Shown: in pieces, positions 35,813-44,051 of the stretch
Layout: every line of letters begins with the position of its first letter
How positions within the stretch are numbered: position 1 is the stretch's first letter
Assembly (NCBI GenBank): GCA_030428615.1
Contig: JAUIDN010000002.1
Location: 62,001-126,000 of the forward strand
Length of the DNA stretch: 64,000 nucleotides
Direction: 5' to 3'
Source of the DNA: Alphaproteobacteria bacterium
GTDB taxonomy: Bacteria; Pseudomonadota; Alphaproteobacteria; Sphingomonadales; Emcibacteraceae
The notes under the pieces: model-generated
What the model saw: the letters and a program-made list of their open reading frames with translations, nothing else
The model's database searches: none
What the model was told of the DNA's origin: nothing
Position numbers and translations under genes: made by a program

Positions 35813-37240
35813 ATGACAAGGCCGATGACGAAAACTTCAAAAGAAATGGTGGATAGCGCCAATCAGGAAATAAAAACAATCACCGTTGAGGAAGCCAAGC
35901 TTGCCCTGAATGATCCTGCGACAACATTTGTCGATCTTCGTGATATCCGCGAAATACAGGCCGAAGGAATGATCCCCGGCGCTTATCATATGCCCCGCGG
36001 GATGACCGAATTCTGGGTTGATCCGCAGAGCCCGTACTATAAGAAAGTCTTTTCTTCGGATAACAAATTCGTTTTTTATTGCAACAAGGGATGGCGCAGC
36101 GCACTCGCGGCAAAGGCGGCGCAGGATGTCGGCCTTGGCAATTTGTGTCATGTGGAGGGCGGTTTTACGGCATGGCAGGAAACGGGCGGTGAGATTGCAC
36201 AGAAACCGCAGCATAAATCCCCCGCGCAAAAAGAAGGGATTTACGACCTGTTGCCGTTTGTGGTTAATCCACAAAATATCGCACGGTTTGAAGACGGCAA
36301 CGTCATCATCGGCGATCGGCGCAAATACCCCTTCTCCAAGGAATTTGTGACCTGCGGTACGGTGGAGGACGTGGCGCAGGCGATCAAGGACATGGTGACG
36401 CAGGGAAGCGGGCCGTGGATGGCGGCGGCAAATGCACTGCGGATTGTTGCCGGGGATGGCATGGATGCGCTTCGGGCGGCGCGGGAAACACTGGTGGCGA
36501 CCCGGCCGACAAATACGGCGATGGCGCTGAGGCTGGATGATATTCTGGAGACTGCGGAAACGGCAGAAAAGCTGGGGCAGGATGTGGACGAGGCGATTGC
36601 AAACAGGATCAAGGCAATCCAGAACAAGATTTATGATAATTATGCGATCCGGGCGCGGGCGGTGGCGGATCTGATAGAGGATGGCGACGGCATTCTGACG
36701 ATGTGTTTCGGTGAGGCGGGCTTCTTGCTGGCGCTGGCACTTGCAGGCCGTGACGGCAAAAAAATAACATGTTACGCCCCCGAAACGAGGCCTTATTTAC
36801 AAGGGGCAAAGCTGACCGCCCCGTCAATCCACGAAATGGGGATCGAAGTGAAGCTGATCACCGACAACATGCCGGCCCATATCATGCGCGAAGGCAATAT
36901 CCAGAAATATATCACCGCCGCCGACCTGATCACCGTTGACGGGCATGTGTGCAACAAGATCGGCACCTACCAGAACGCGATTGCCGCGCATGCGCACGAT
37001 ATCCCCTATTTCGCGTTCGCATGGGGGCGCGACGATCACAAAGTGAGCCGCGATGACGTGCAGATCGAGGAGCGCGACCCCGCGGAAATCAGACAGGCCC
37101 TGGGACAGCCCACAACCATCGACGAAATCGGCGCCCGCTACCCGACGTTCGATATCACCCCGCCCAAATATGTGTCCGGCGTGGCGACCGTCCACGGGGT
37201 CTTAAGCCCCTACACATTAAAAAATTACAAAGAATGGTAG
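35813..37240 (+). CDS. Rhodanese domain fused to MtnA-like (eIF2B-related) sugar-phosphate isomerase
   Basis: This 475-residue fusion has a rhodanese domain (about 20-140) whose active-site loop is CNKGWRS. An MtnA/eIF2B-like isomerase domain (about 155-470) follows with CYAPETRPYLQGAKLTA, a Cys in ILTMCFGEAG and an Asp in AADLITVDGHVCNKIGTYQ. These align with the catalytic Cys and Asp of methylthioribose-1-phosphate isomerase, though the neighbouring residues differ (CFGEAG for CNTG). Followed by MTA phosphorylase and an O-acetylhomoserine sulfhydrylase-like gene, it probably acts in methylthioadenosine salvage. The start may be 12 nt later (35825). Confidence 0.8.
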   Translation: MTRPMTKTSKEMVDSANQEIKTITVEEAKLALNDPATTFVDLRDIREIQAEGMIPGAYHMPRGMTEFWVDPQSPYYKKVFSSDNKFVFYCNKGWRSALAAKAAQDVGLGNLCHVEGGFTAWQETGGEIAQKPQHKSPAQKEGIYDLLPFVVNPQNIARFEDGNVIIGDRRKYPFSKEFVTCGTVEDVAQAIKDMVTQGSGPWMAAANALRIVAGDGMDALRAARETLVATRPTNTAMALRLDDILETAETAEKLGQDVDEAIANRIKAIQNKIYDNYAIRARAVADLIEDGDGILTMCFGEAGFLLALALAGRDGKKITCYAPETRPYLQGAKLTAPSIHEMGIEVKLITDNMPAHIMREGNIQKYITAADLITVDGHVCNKIGTYQNAIAAHAHDIPYFAFAWGRDDHKVSRDDVQIEERDPAEIRQALGQPTTIDEIGARYPTFDITPPKYVSGVATVHGVLSPYTLKNYKEW

Positions 37241-37253
37241 GAGGAGAACCCGC

Positions 37254-38006
37254 ATGACCGTAGCGATTATGGGCGGTACCGGTATTTATAACCTGCCGGG
37301 GATTAAGGTAACGGAAAAACGGGTGAGAAACGCGTATGGCGACGCGGTCGTGTATCTGGGCCAAGGGGACTATGACGATGTTATCTTCCTGACCCGGCAC
37401 GGGGTCGACCACACCACCCCGCCCCACAAGGTCAATTACCGCGCCAATTTAAAGGCATTAAAGGATCTGGGCGTGACCCGCATCATGGCGACCTATGCGG
37501 TCGGCGCAATCACCACCGGATACCCGGTTATGGAGCTTGCGGTGCTGCGGGATTTTCTTGATTTCACATCGGGGCGCGAGACCAGTTTTTTTGATACCAT
37601 CGAACGCGGCATCGGACACGTGGAAATGAGCAAGCCTTACTGCCCGGTGATGAGCGCCAAAACAATCGAGCTTGGCCCCGCCCACGGCATCGGCGTCAAT
37701 GACGGTGCGACCTATGTAGCGACCAACGGTCCGCGCTTTGAAAGCCCGGCGGAGATTAAAATGTATCAGATGCTCGGCGGTGATGTGGTCGGCATGACCG
37801 GATGCCCGGAAGTGTATCTTGCCGGGGAGCTGGGCATGGCGTTTGCGGCCGTGGCGCTGCCCATTAACCTTGCGGCGGGGCTTGAGGAAAATATCACCAT
37901 CCACGAAGGGAATATCGATATGGTGCGCGAAAAAATGGTCCGGTTGATGCTTGATGTGCTGAAAAACACATCGGATGAGGACTGTAAACCGCCATTGTTG
38001 CTGTGA
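37254..38006 (+). CDS. S-methyl-5'-thioadenosine phosphorylase family (MTAP/PNP)
   Basis: This 250-residue phosphorylase begins MTVAIMGGTGIYNLPG and has FLTRHGVDHTTPPHKVNYRANL (phosphate site), TNGPRFESPAEIKMY and DVVGMTGCPEVYLA, the MTAP/PNP hallmarks. It converts methylthioadenosine plus phosphate to adenine and methylthioribose-1-phosphate, or acts on purine nucleosides. GGAGGAG lies just before the ATG. The gene sits 13 nt after the isomerase fusion, so product and substrate pass directly between the two. Confidence 0.87.
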   Translation: MTVAIMGGTGIYNLPGIKVTEKRVRNAYGDAVVYLGQGDYDDVIFLTRHGVDHTTPPHKVNYRANLKALKDLGVTRIMATYAVGAITTGYPVMELAVLRDFLDFTSGRETSFFDTIERGIGHVEMSKPYCPVMSAKTIELGPAHGIGVNDGATYVATNGPRFESPAEIKMYQMLGGDVVGMTGCPEVYLAGELGMAFAAVALPINLAAGLEENITIHEGNIDMVREKMVRLMLDVLKNTSDEDCKPPLLL

Positions 38007-38073
38007 TGCCACCAACCCATTTTCAAAAAATTAAAAATAATAACATAAAAACAAAGACTTAAGGATCAAAAGA

Positions 38074-39351
38074 ATGAGTAACGATAAAGACAAAAATAAA
38101 AGCAAAGTAAAACCCGGCTACGGCATGGGTACAATCGTTAATCATGTCGGCGAAGGGTCACATGATCTTCATTCCCACCTGATGCCGATTTATCAGACAT
38201 CAACATTCGGGTTTGACACGGTCGATGACGCGGCGGATGTGTTCGCGGGCCGGGTCAAGGGCTATGCCTATACCCGCACCCATAACCCGAATTTTGACCA
38301 TCTGGCCGATAAAATCGCCTATATGGAAGGGGTCGACCTGCTACGCGCGAACCCGGACAAGGAACCATCCGAAATCGTGATGGGCAAGGTCACATCATCG
38401 GGCATGGCCGCGACATCGGCGGCGGTGCTGGCGCATGTGGGGTCCGGGGACAAGGTCATTGTGCAACAGGGGCTTTACGGTAATACCCATAAATTCTGGT
38501 ATGCGCTTGCCCCGCGGCTGGGGATTGAGGTGATTTGGGTCACCGATTTAACCCCATCGGGCCTTGAGCAGGCGATTGATGAAAACCGCGATGCCAAACT
38601 TGTTTTTGTTGAGACACCGTCAAACCCGCGTATGGAGCTTATTGATCTTCGCCATTTGGCGGAAGCGGCCCACAAACACGGTATCTGGGTGATGGTCGAT
38701 AACACATTTGCGACCCCGTATCATCAACGGCCATTAACGCTTGGCTGCGATGTGGTGGTTCATTCCACCACCAAATATATCTGCGGCCACGGCACCACCA
38801 TCGGCGGGGCGATTGTCAGCACCCATCTTGATTATATGTCGCCGGGGGGTTCCGGTGTCGGGCTTACCTATAAAATGCTGGGGGTGGCGCCCAGCCCGCA
38901 GGACGCATGGCAGATTAATGTCGGGCTTAAAACATTCGAGCTTCGCATGCAGCGCCACAGCAAAAATGCCATGGCGGTTGCCACATTCCTGCAATCCCAT
39001 GACAAGGTGGAGGAAGTGTGTTACCCCGGACTTGGCAATGACCCGTTCCATCAGCTTGCCAAAAAGCAGATGATCAACGGATATGGCGGCATGGTGTCGT
39101 TTAAGGTAAAGGGCGGCGCGGAAAACGGGATTGCCTTCACCAATGCGGTGACGATCCCGACATTGGCGGTGTCGCTTGGCAATGTGGATACGCTTATTCA
39201 GCACCCGGCGAGCATGACCCACGCCGCCATCCCGCAGGCCGAACGCGAAGCCGCCGGCATTACCGATAATATCATCCGTCTTTCGGTCGGGATTGAAAAT
39301 GTCGAAGACCTGATTGCCGATTTTGACAGGGCGTTTGAGGTGGTAAAATAA
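38074..39351 (+). CDS. Cys/Met metabolism PLP enzyme, O-acetylhomoserine sulfhydrylase or methionine gamma-lyase like
   Basis: This 425-residue, fold-type I PLP enzyme has GLYGNTHKFW, the aspartate site MVDNTFATPYHQRP, the PLP lysine in HSTTKYICGHGTTIGG and a C-terminal RLSVGIENVEDLI. Family members form or split C-S bonds of homocysteine, methionine or O-acetylhomoserine. Behind the MtnP and MtnA genes, a role in capturing methanethiol or sulfide into methionine is plausible; the reverse gamma-lyase reaction cannot be excluded. AAGGA precedes the ATG. Confidence 0.8.
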   Translation: MSNDKDKNKSKVKPGYGMGTIVNHVGEGSHDLHSHLMPIYQTSTFGFDTVDDAADVFAGRVKGYAYTRTHNPNFDHLADKIAYMEGVDLLRANPDKEPSEIVMGKVTSSGMAATSAAVLAHVGSGDKVIVQQGLYGNTHKFWYALAPRLGIEVIWVTDLTPSGLEQAIDENRDAKLVFVETPSNPRMELIDLRHLAEAAHKHGIWVMVDNTFATPYHQRPLTLGCDVVVHSTTKYICGHGTTIGGAIVSTHLDYMSPGGSGVGLTYKMLGVAPSPQDAWQINVGLKTFELRMQRHSKNAMAVATFLQSHDKVEEVCYPGLGNDPFHQLAKKQMINGYGGMVSFKVKGGAENGIAFTNAVTIPTLAVSLGNVDTLIQHPASMTHAAIPQAEREAAGITDNIIRLSVGIENVEDLIADFDRAFEVVK

Positions 39352-39359
39352 AGGAATTA

Positions 39360-39836
39360 ATTAAAATTTCATCAAGACAGACGTTCCTACACAATAAAAT
39401 TGTACCAATAATTGATTTTGGCCTTGCTTTGTTTTCTGTGCTTTTTGTTGGTTGTTTCGTTTATTTATCAGAAATGGATTTTTCAACGTTTCTAATTTTA
39501 ATTTTATTAGCGATTTTTATTGGCATCCTTTTAAGAGCTGGAAAAGTGGGCTTGGGTTTTGCCGACGAAGTATTTGATGCGGGAGACCACCTTAAAATAA
39601 GGAAGGGCCGATCAGAATTGAAAATTGCCTTAGCCGATATCACAAAGTTCAAATACCATTTATTTGGCAAATCGACCTTTTTGTTCGGGCCCCCTACCGT
39701 TGTGTTAGAATTTAAATCAGAAACAGTTCTGGGAGACAAGATATCATTTATTCCTTTGACGAGCTTCATTCTGATCGGCAAACATGCAATTATAAAAGAT
39801 CTGTTTAAACGCATCGAACAGGCGAGAGGAACATAA
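39360..39836 (+). CDS. Small membrane protein of unknown family, possibly with ATT start
   Basis: The first conventional start in this frame is TTG at 39429 (135 residues), with no ribosome site. The frame is open back through 39360. AAGGA (39351-39355) lies 4 nt before an ATT codon there, which would begin a natural-looking basic leader (KISSRQTFLHNK). Two transmembrane helices and a C-terminal beta-rich domain follow (KIRKGRSELKIALADITKF). The gene has lower G+C than its neighbours. The function was not recognised. It lies between the sulfhydrylase and ABC ATPase genes. Confidence 0.5.
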   Translation: MKISSRQTFLHNKIVPIIDFGLALFSVLFVGCFVYLSEMDFSTFLILILLAIFIGILLRAGKVGLGFADEVFDAGDHLKIRKGRSELKIALADITKFKYHLFGKSTFLFGPPTVVLEFKSETVLGDKISFIPLTSFILIGKHAIIKDLFKRIEQARGT

Positions 39837-39837
39837 T

Positions 39838-40908
39838 TTGCCGAAAATTGAGCTTAAATCCTTAACCAAAAGCTATGACGGGGTGGTGGATGTGCTTAAA
39901 TCCATTGACCTTGTGGTGAATGACGGGGAATTTACCGTGCTGGTCGGGCCGTCGGGTTGCGGCAAATCAACGACGCTTCGGTTGCTTGCGGGGCTTGAGG
40001 ACGCGACAGCGGGGCAGATCATGGTGAACGGCGAAGACATCACCGACAAACCGCCCAAGGACCGCGGCATGGCGATGGTGTTTCAGAATTATGCCCTGTA
40101 TCCGCATATGTCGGTCGCGGAAAATATCGGTTTTTCATTAAAAGTCGCGGGGGTTGGCAAAGACGACATTACCGCCCGGGTGCGGGATGTGGCAAAAATG
40201 CTTGAAATCGGTGAGCTTCTTGAGCGGCGGCCGAAGGATTTATCGGGCGGGCAGCGCCAGCGGGTGGCAATCGGCCGGGCGGTGGTAAAGGACAGTGACA
40301 TTTTCCTGTTTGATGAACCGCTTTCAAACCTTGATGCGGGCCTTCGGGGCGAAATGCGGGTTGAACTTTCACTGCTGCATCAGAAACTGAATAAAAACAT
40401 GATTTATGTCACCCATGATCAGGTGGAAGCCATGACCCTGGGCGACCGGATCATTGTCATGCATGACGGCATTATCCAGCAGGCCGGCACGCCGGAGGAG
40501 ATTTTTAAACACCCGGCCAATAAATTTGTGGCCGGATTTATCGGCAGCCCGATGATGAATTTCCTGCCCGCCGTGATTATTGAAGAACACGGGGTGAGAT
40601 ACGCCAGCGGCGATAATTTCATGATCGCGCTTGAAGGCAACAAAGGGGATGTGGGGCAGAAGGTTGATTTAGGTCTAAGACCGGAGGATATTTCATTTGA
40701 CGACAGTGGCGATCTCAATGTCAGCATATTGGTCAGTGAATATATCGGCAATCAGAAAAATATCATTGCCGACCTTGGCGGGCAGAAAATCACCATCGTC
40801 ACCGCCGCGGACCGGGATATTGATGTCGGGGGGACTTACCGGATTAAAGTGACCCCATCAAAACTGCATCTGTTTGAGGGGGAAAGTGGGGATGTGTTTT
40901 ATAGTTGA
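39838..40908 (+). CDS. Sugar-type ABC transporter ATP-binding protein (MalK/UgpC family)
   Basis: This 356-residue ATPase has Walker A GPSGCGKSTTLRLL, signature LSGGQRQRVAIGRA, Walker B IFLFDEPLSNLD and switch histidine in VTHDQVEAMTLGDR. A C-terminal TOBE domain (about 240-350) is typical of CUT1 sugar importers. The start is TTG at 39838, preceded by GAGGA. No permease adjoins it. The binding protein and permeases at 46454-49425 lack an ATPase and are its likely partners. Confidence 0.9.
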   Translation: MPKIELKSLTKSYDGVVDVLKSIDLVVNDGEFTVLVGPSGCGKSTTLRLLAGLEDATAGQIMVNGEDITDKPPKDRGMAMVFQNYALYPHMSVAENIGFSLKVAGVGKDDITARVRDVAKMLEIGELLERRPKDLSGGQRQRVAIGRAVVKDSDIFLFDEPLSNLDAGLRGEMRVELSLLHQKLNKNMIYVTHDQVEAMTLGDRIIVMHDGIIQQAGTPEEIFKHPANKFVAGFIGSPMMNFLPAVIIEEHGVRYASGDNFMIALEGNKGDVGQKVDLGLRPEDISFDDSGDLNVSILVSEYIGNQKNIIADLGGQKITIVTAADRDIDVGGTYRIKVTPSKLHLFEGESGDVFYS

Positions 40909-40928
40909 TAAAAGCTTTTAAAGGAAGA

Positions 40929-41687
40929 CTATACTTTCACTTTCTCCAAAATGATCTTCTCGGCATACAAAACACCTTTTGGAGAAATTACACAAGTTCC
41001 ATCAGACTTATATTCTATTAATCTCTCTTTATGCAGTTGTTTTAGTATTTTTTTGAAGTAAGATTTATTCGAGTATTCTATTATTTCAAATAACTTATCA
41101 TCCAAATTATGATCCGTTGAAAAAAGCAGAAAAATGATTTTCTCTTTAATATTAAGACCATCTACTAGGATACGCGTAATATCGTGTTCCTCCCACATTC
41201 CTTCGACATGCCGTTCAACAATATGATCTACAATTTTCACTGTTTCCGAAGCATCAAGTTGTGAATTTAATCGTACTAGTTCAGCTATTACCCATTTCAC
41301 ATTTGCCATGATTAAAGTAGCATCCAAATGATTAGGGTTTAATTTTGCTAAGTGACCCACTCCCCTTTTATTCCTTATACCGTTTATGACTACTAAAACT
41401 CTGGGAATATGCATTCTGTAAGAATCATTACCTTTTTCAGCAAGAATCTTTTTGATTTCCACATCATTCAAGGATGGAAGTGTTTTTCCTATCGGAATAT
41501 ATTGTCCAACCAGCTTAAAACTTAGAAATCTTCTTACTGCTTCGACAAAATGACCCGCATCTAGTTCACTTGTTTTCCAAGACTTAGTAAAATAGTTACG
41601 TTCAACTTCTTTGTAAGAATCTAGTATAGCGTCTGCCAAAGTTTCATCTGAGGCAGCTTCAAGAATATTTCTAACTTGTTTTTCCAT
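40929..41687 (-). CDS. Unknown protein with HEPN-like motif and winged-helix-like C-terminus
   Basis: This 252-residue protein has markedly A+T-rich codons. A largely helical region contains GIRNKRGVGH. Arg105 and His112 are spaced R-x6-H with Asn after the Arg, the pattern of HEPN ribonucleases and of abortive-infection C-terminal domains. Residues about 182-250 look like a winged helix (FKKILKQLHKERLIEYK, then a beta hairpin). It overlaps the upstream partner gene by 17 nt, so the two are translated together. A defence or toxin-antitoxin role is inference from the motif and composition; no family was recognised. Confidence 0.6.
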   Translation of the reverse strand: MEKQVRNILEAASDETLADAILDSYKEVERNYFTKSWKTSELDAGHFVEAVRRFLSFKLVGQYIPIGKTLPSLNDVEIKKILAEKGNDSYRMHIPRVLVVINGIRNKRGVGHLAKLNPNHLDATLIMANVKWVIAELVRLNSQLDASETVKIVDHIVERHVEGMWEEHDITRILVDGLNIKEKIIFLLFSTDHNLDDKLFEIIEYSNKSYFKKILKQLHKERLIEYKSDGTCVISPKGVLYAEKIILEKVKV

Positions 41688-42237
41688 TTAGGTCTTTCAA
41701 TAATTCGAGTGCTTTTTCTGTACCTGGAAGTGTCAGTTTGAACATCTGTGTTGAAGACCCTTTTTTACCTTCGATTATGATATATTCCTTAGCATTCTTC
41801 ATGTGAGACGCAAAATTTCCTGTATCTAAGCAACCTTGGTCTCGGCATAGTTCTCTAATATCTTGAGAAGATACTCCATCAACTCCAACTGACTTTTTTG
41901 CAGCCAGATATACAAGCGCAGTATTTACAGATTTTTGTGCCTTATTGCTGCCGGGCATTTTCTTGATAATTTTTATATCGGTGTCTTCGATATGCAAAAC
42001 CTTTGGATAATCGATATTTATAGTTTTTGTCTGTTCTTCAGATTGAGAACCAATTGCGTTATCTGAATAACTGATTTCCTCATTTGTTTCTCCAGTGATA
42101 TTTGAACCCTTCTGGAGTGATGCTAATATAACATCTTTAAAGTTTTCGATTTGTTGAGAAACGAATAGTTCCGATCCAGAAATTTCAAATACGCCATCTT
42201 TCAATGAAAGATGTAGTTTTGCTTCGTTGCTGCTCAT
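41671..42237 (-). CDS. Unknown partner protein of HEPN-like gene
   Basis: This 188-residue, A+T-rich gene is first in the two-gene leftward unit, with AGGAG ahead of its ATG. The N-terminal beta-rich part reads LHLSLKDGVFEISGSELFV, followed by a Ser/Glu/Thr-rich linker (about 45-75). The C-terminal part (about 105-180) looks like a winged helix (VSSQDIRELCRDQG, KEYIIIEGKKG, FKLTLPG). DNA binding or partner binding, as for an antitoxin or sensor subunit, is a reasonable guess but not shown. Confidence 0.6.
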   Translation of the reverse strand: MSSNEAKLHLSLKDGVFEISGSELFVSQQIENFKDVILASLQKGSNITGETNEEISYSDNAIGSQSEEQTKTINIDYPKVLHIEDTDIKIIKKMPGSNKAQKSVNTALVYLAAKKSVGVDGVSSQDIRELCRDQGCLDTGNFASHMKNAKEYIIIEGKKGSSTQMFKLTLPGTEKALELLKDLNGKTS

Positions 42238-42366
42238 TCTATACTCCTATCACTTTTCTATCCTATACAATTAATTTTATTGATATAAAATCTAAGTTCA
42301 ACTAAAAATAGTATCTTCCTTGATCATCTCCAAATATTCATCGCTGGAATTAGTACGATGACATTA

Positions 42367-42762
42367 TTATTGTCTCTGCTGCTCCGCCTGAATTTTTATG
42401 ATCTCATCGCTCCAAATGCCTGAATATCTGACGCCCCAGTCAACAACGCCTTTTGCATCCTCTTCACAGGCTTTAAATTTTTCCTGACTGGCAACTTTTT
42501 TGGCAGATGCCTGTATTTGTAGCAGAATATTTGAATTTCCCAGCTCAGTATGCAGAGCGCGGGTGATGATTGCGACATCCTCCCTAAAATTTGCAAGATT
42601 TTCGTTCTGATAAAATTGACATTGAACATTCAGATGCCATGCCCCCGCGACCTTGCTATAATTATCAAGCGCACTACCAATAAGATTTTTCTGCGCTTCC
42701 GTTTGTGCCTGTGAAATAGACACAGGTATGAGAAATGTTAAAAAAAATGACACTAATTTCAC
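42367..42762 (-). CDS. Hypothetical exported protein
   Basis: This protein of about 131 residues has a hydrophobic signal peptide ending VSISQAQ and a helical mature part with two cysteines (in NVQCQFYQN and FKACEEDA). No family was recognised. The frame opens with TTG at 42774; the GTG at 42762 gives a more typical signal peptide, so the start is uncertain. It lies upstream of the two-gene A+T-rich cassette and faces the same way, but 129 nt separate them. Confidence 0.5.
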   Translation of the reverse strand: MKLVSFFLTFLIPVSISQAQTEAQKNLIGSALDNYSKVAGAWHLNVQCQFYQNENLANFREDVAIITRALHTELGNSNILLQIQASAKKVASQEKFKACEEDAKGVVDWGVRYSGIWSDEIIKIQAEQQRQ

Positions 42763-42935
42763 GATTACCCCCAATAATGATGCGGTTACAAGTTTTAGTT
42801 ACATGCAATAGTAGCATAAACTTGGTAAAATTTATATAATTAATGGATTTTCGTAATGAGCCAATGATCTTTTAAGTAAATATTTACCCCGTGCCCGTTA
42901 CCCTTCCCGTTCAGCGGATATTGAAGGAGGGGACG

Positions 42936-43334
42936 ATGCCGACACGAAAAACAGCCACCAAAGCACAAACCCATCAGGCGATGAAAAATGCGTCTTACGA
43001 AAGCCGACTGGTCAGTTGGCTGATGCAGGACGGGTGGCAGATTTTTACACCGATTTTGGACCACGGCCACCAGACGGATATTTTGATTTCCGACGGGCCG
43101 AATTATCACCGGATTCAGGTAAAAACGGTTGAGGTGAGAAGCGAAGGGCAAATCATCGAAAACAGATGGAAAGCAAGCCATGTTGATATTGTGGTTTATT
43201 TTGCCCGCAATTCCAATTTTGGCTATATCACCCCGGCATTTCCGGAAAATGGGCGCAAATTAAACGCCGACGGGCATATAAAATTTATGAAAAACAAAAA
43301 CAGTTTCTTAAAAGCATTTCACCAGTTTGAATGA
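42936..43334 (+). CDS. Small PD-(D/E)XK nuclease-like protein
   Basis: This protein of about 132 residues starts at ATG 42936, preceded by a strong AAGGAGG. Glu in ASYESRLVSWLMQDGW, Asp in GHQTDILIS and the Q-x-K of RIQVKTVE form the order expected for the PD-(D/E)XK fold as found in intron-associated and restriction-like nucleases. It may be a repair or restriction enzyme, or a degenerate relative. It is a single gene beside the A+T-rich cassette, which together make a small accessory patch. Confidence 0.6.
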   Translation: MPTRKTATKAQTHQAMKNASYESRLVSWLMQDGWQIFTPILDHGHQTDILISDGPNYHRIQVKTVEVRSEGQIIENRWKASHVDIVVYFARNSNFGYITPAFPENGRKLNADGHIKFMKNKNSFLKAFHQFE

Positions 43335-43436
43335 TTTTATTGTCAGCCCTTAAAATTTTTGCTTTCCGCCCTCGCCCGATATAAATTTACCTGATAAAGT
43401 CGTGAAAATTTATTGACGTATAAAAGGGAGAACAAG

Positions 43437-43928
43437 ATGCAGAAATTAGGGCTGTTGATGATGGCGGTCGTTATGTGTGCGGTTGCGACGGTCACGCAGG
43501 CGGCGGAAAGCACATATTATGTGGTGCGCCACGCCGAAAAAATGGACGGGGATGATCCGCTGCTGACCGCGAAGGGGCTGCGGCGGGCGGCGCATATTTC
43601 GGATATGTTAAAGGGCGCGCCGATCAAGGCGATTTATTCGACCGACACCAACCGGACGATCATGACCGCGACGGCGACGGCCGCCGACAAGGGGGTTGCG
43701 ATTGAATTATTTTCAACGGATGATCTTTCCGCATTTGCCGATATGCTGAAGACCCGCGAGGGAACGTTCCTCATTGTGGCGCATAGTTCATCAACACCGG
43801 ATCTTGCGTCGTTACTCAGCGGGGAAGATATTCCGAAGCTGGACGAAAGCGATTATGAGCAGATGTTCAAGGTGGTGATCACGGACGGGCGGGCGGTGCT
43901 CACCAAAATGAAAACGACATTTGAATAA
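43437..43928 (+). CDS. Exported histidine phosphatase family protein
   Basis: This protein of about 163 residues has a signal peptide ending VTQAAE. A phosphoglycerate-mutase-like histidine phosphatase domain follows with VVRHAEK (catalytic RH), LTAKGLRRAAH and IVAHSSSTPDL (second histidine). It should hydrolyse a periplasmic phosphoester. The ATG at 43437 has GGGAG upstream and is preferred over the ATG 24 nt earlier. G+C is higher than in the cassette to the left. Confidence 0.8.
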   Translation: MQKLGLLMMAVVMCAVATVTQAAESTYYVVRHAEKMDGDDPLLTAKGLRRAAHISDMLKGAPIKAIYSTDTNRTIMTATATAADKGVAIELFSTDDLSAFADMLKTREGTFLIVAHSSSTPDLASLLSGEDIPKLDESDYEQMFKVVITDGRAVLTKMKTTFE

Positions 43929-43960
43929 GGGGGATTAGGTTTGGCCGCAATCGCCAACAT

Positions 43961-44043
43961 AAGCCATTTATTGGGTTCGCGCCTGGCTTGCGCGCAAAAG
44001 TGCGCGGGGGCCAGTCGGCCCGAGCCTTCGCCATGAATGGCTT
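43961..44043. repeat. 83-bp nested imperfect palindrome
   Basis: Four nested arm pairs can be read from outside in: AAGCCATT/AATGGCTT, GGTTCG/CGAGCC (one wobble), CTGGC/GCCAG and GCGC/GCGC around an AAAAGT loop. It fills the gap between two convergent genes. It may be a dispersed REP- or MITE-like palindrome or a large bidirectional terminator. No second copy is visible in this window. Confidence 0.55.
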
Positions 44044-44051
44044 CGTCACCA

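Noticed and set aside
37458-38015. 185-codon antisense frame across the MTA phosphorylase gene
   Set aside because: His/Arg-rich translation typical of the complement of a G+C-richer gene; the plus-strand enzyme is unmistakable.
40929-42774. A+T-rich patch considered as prophage or integrative element
   Set aside because: No integrase, recombinase, phage structural gene, tRNA or direct repeats at the edges could be seen.
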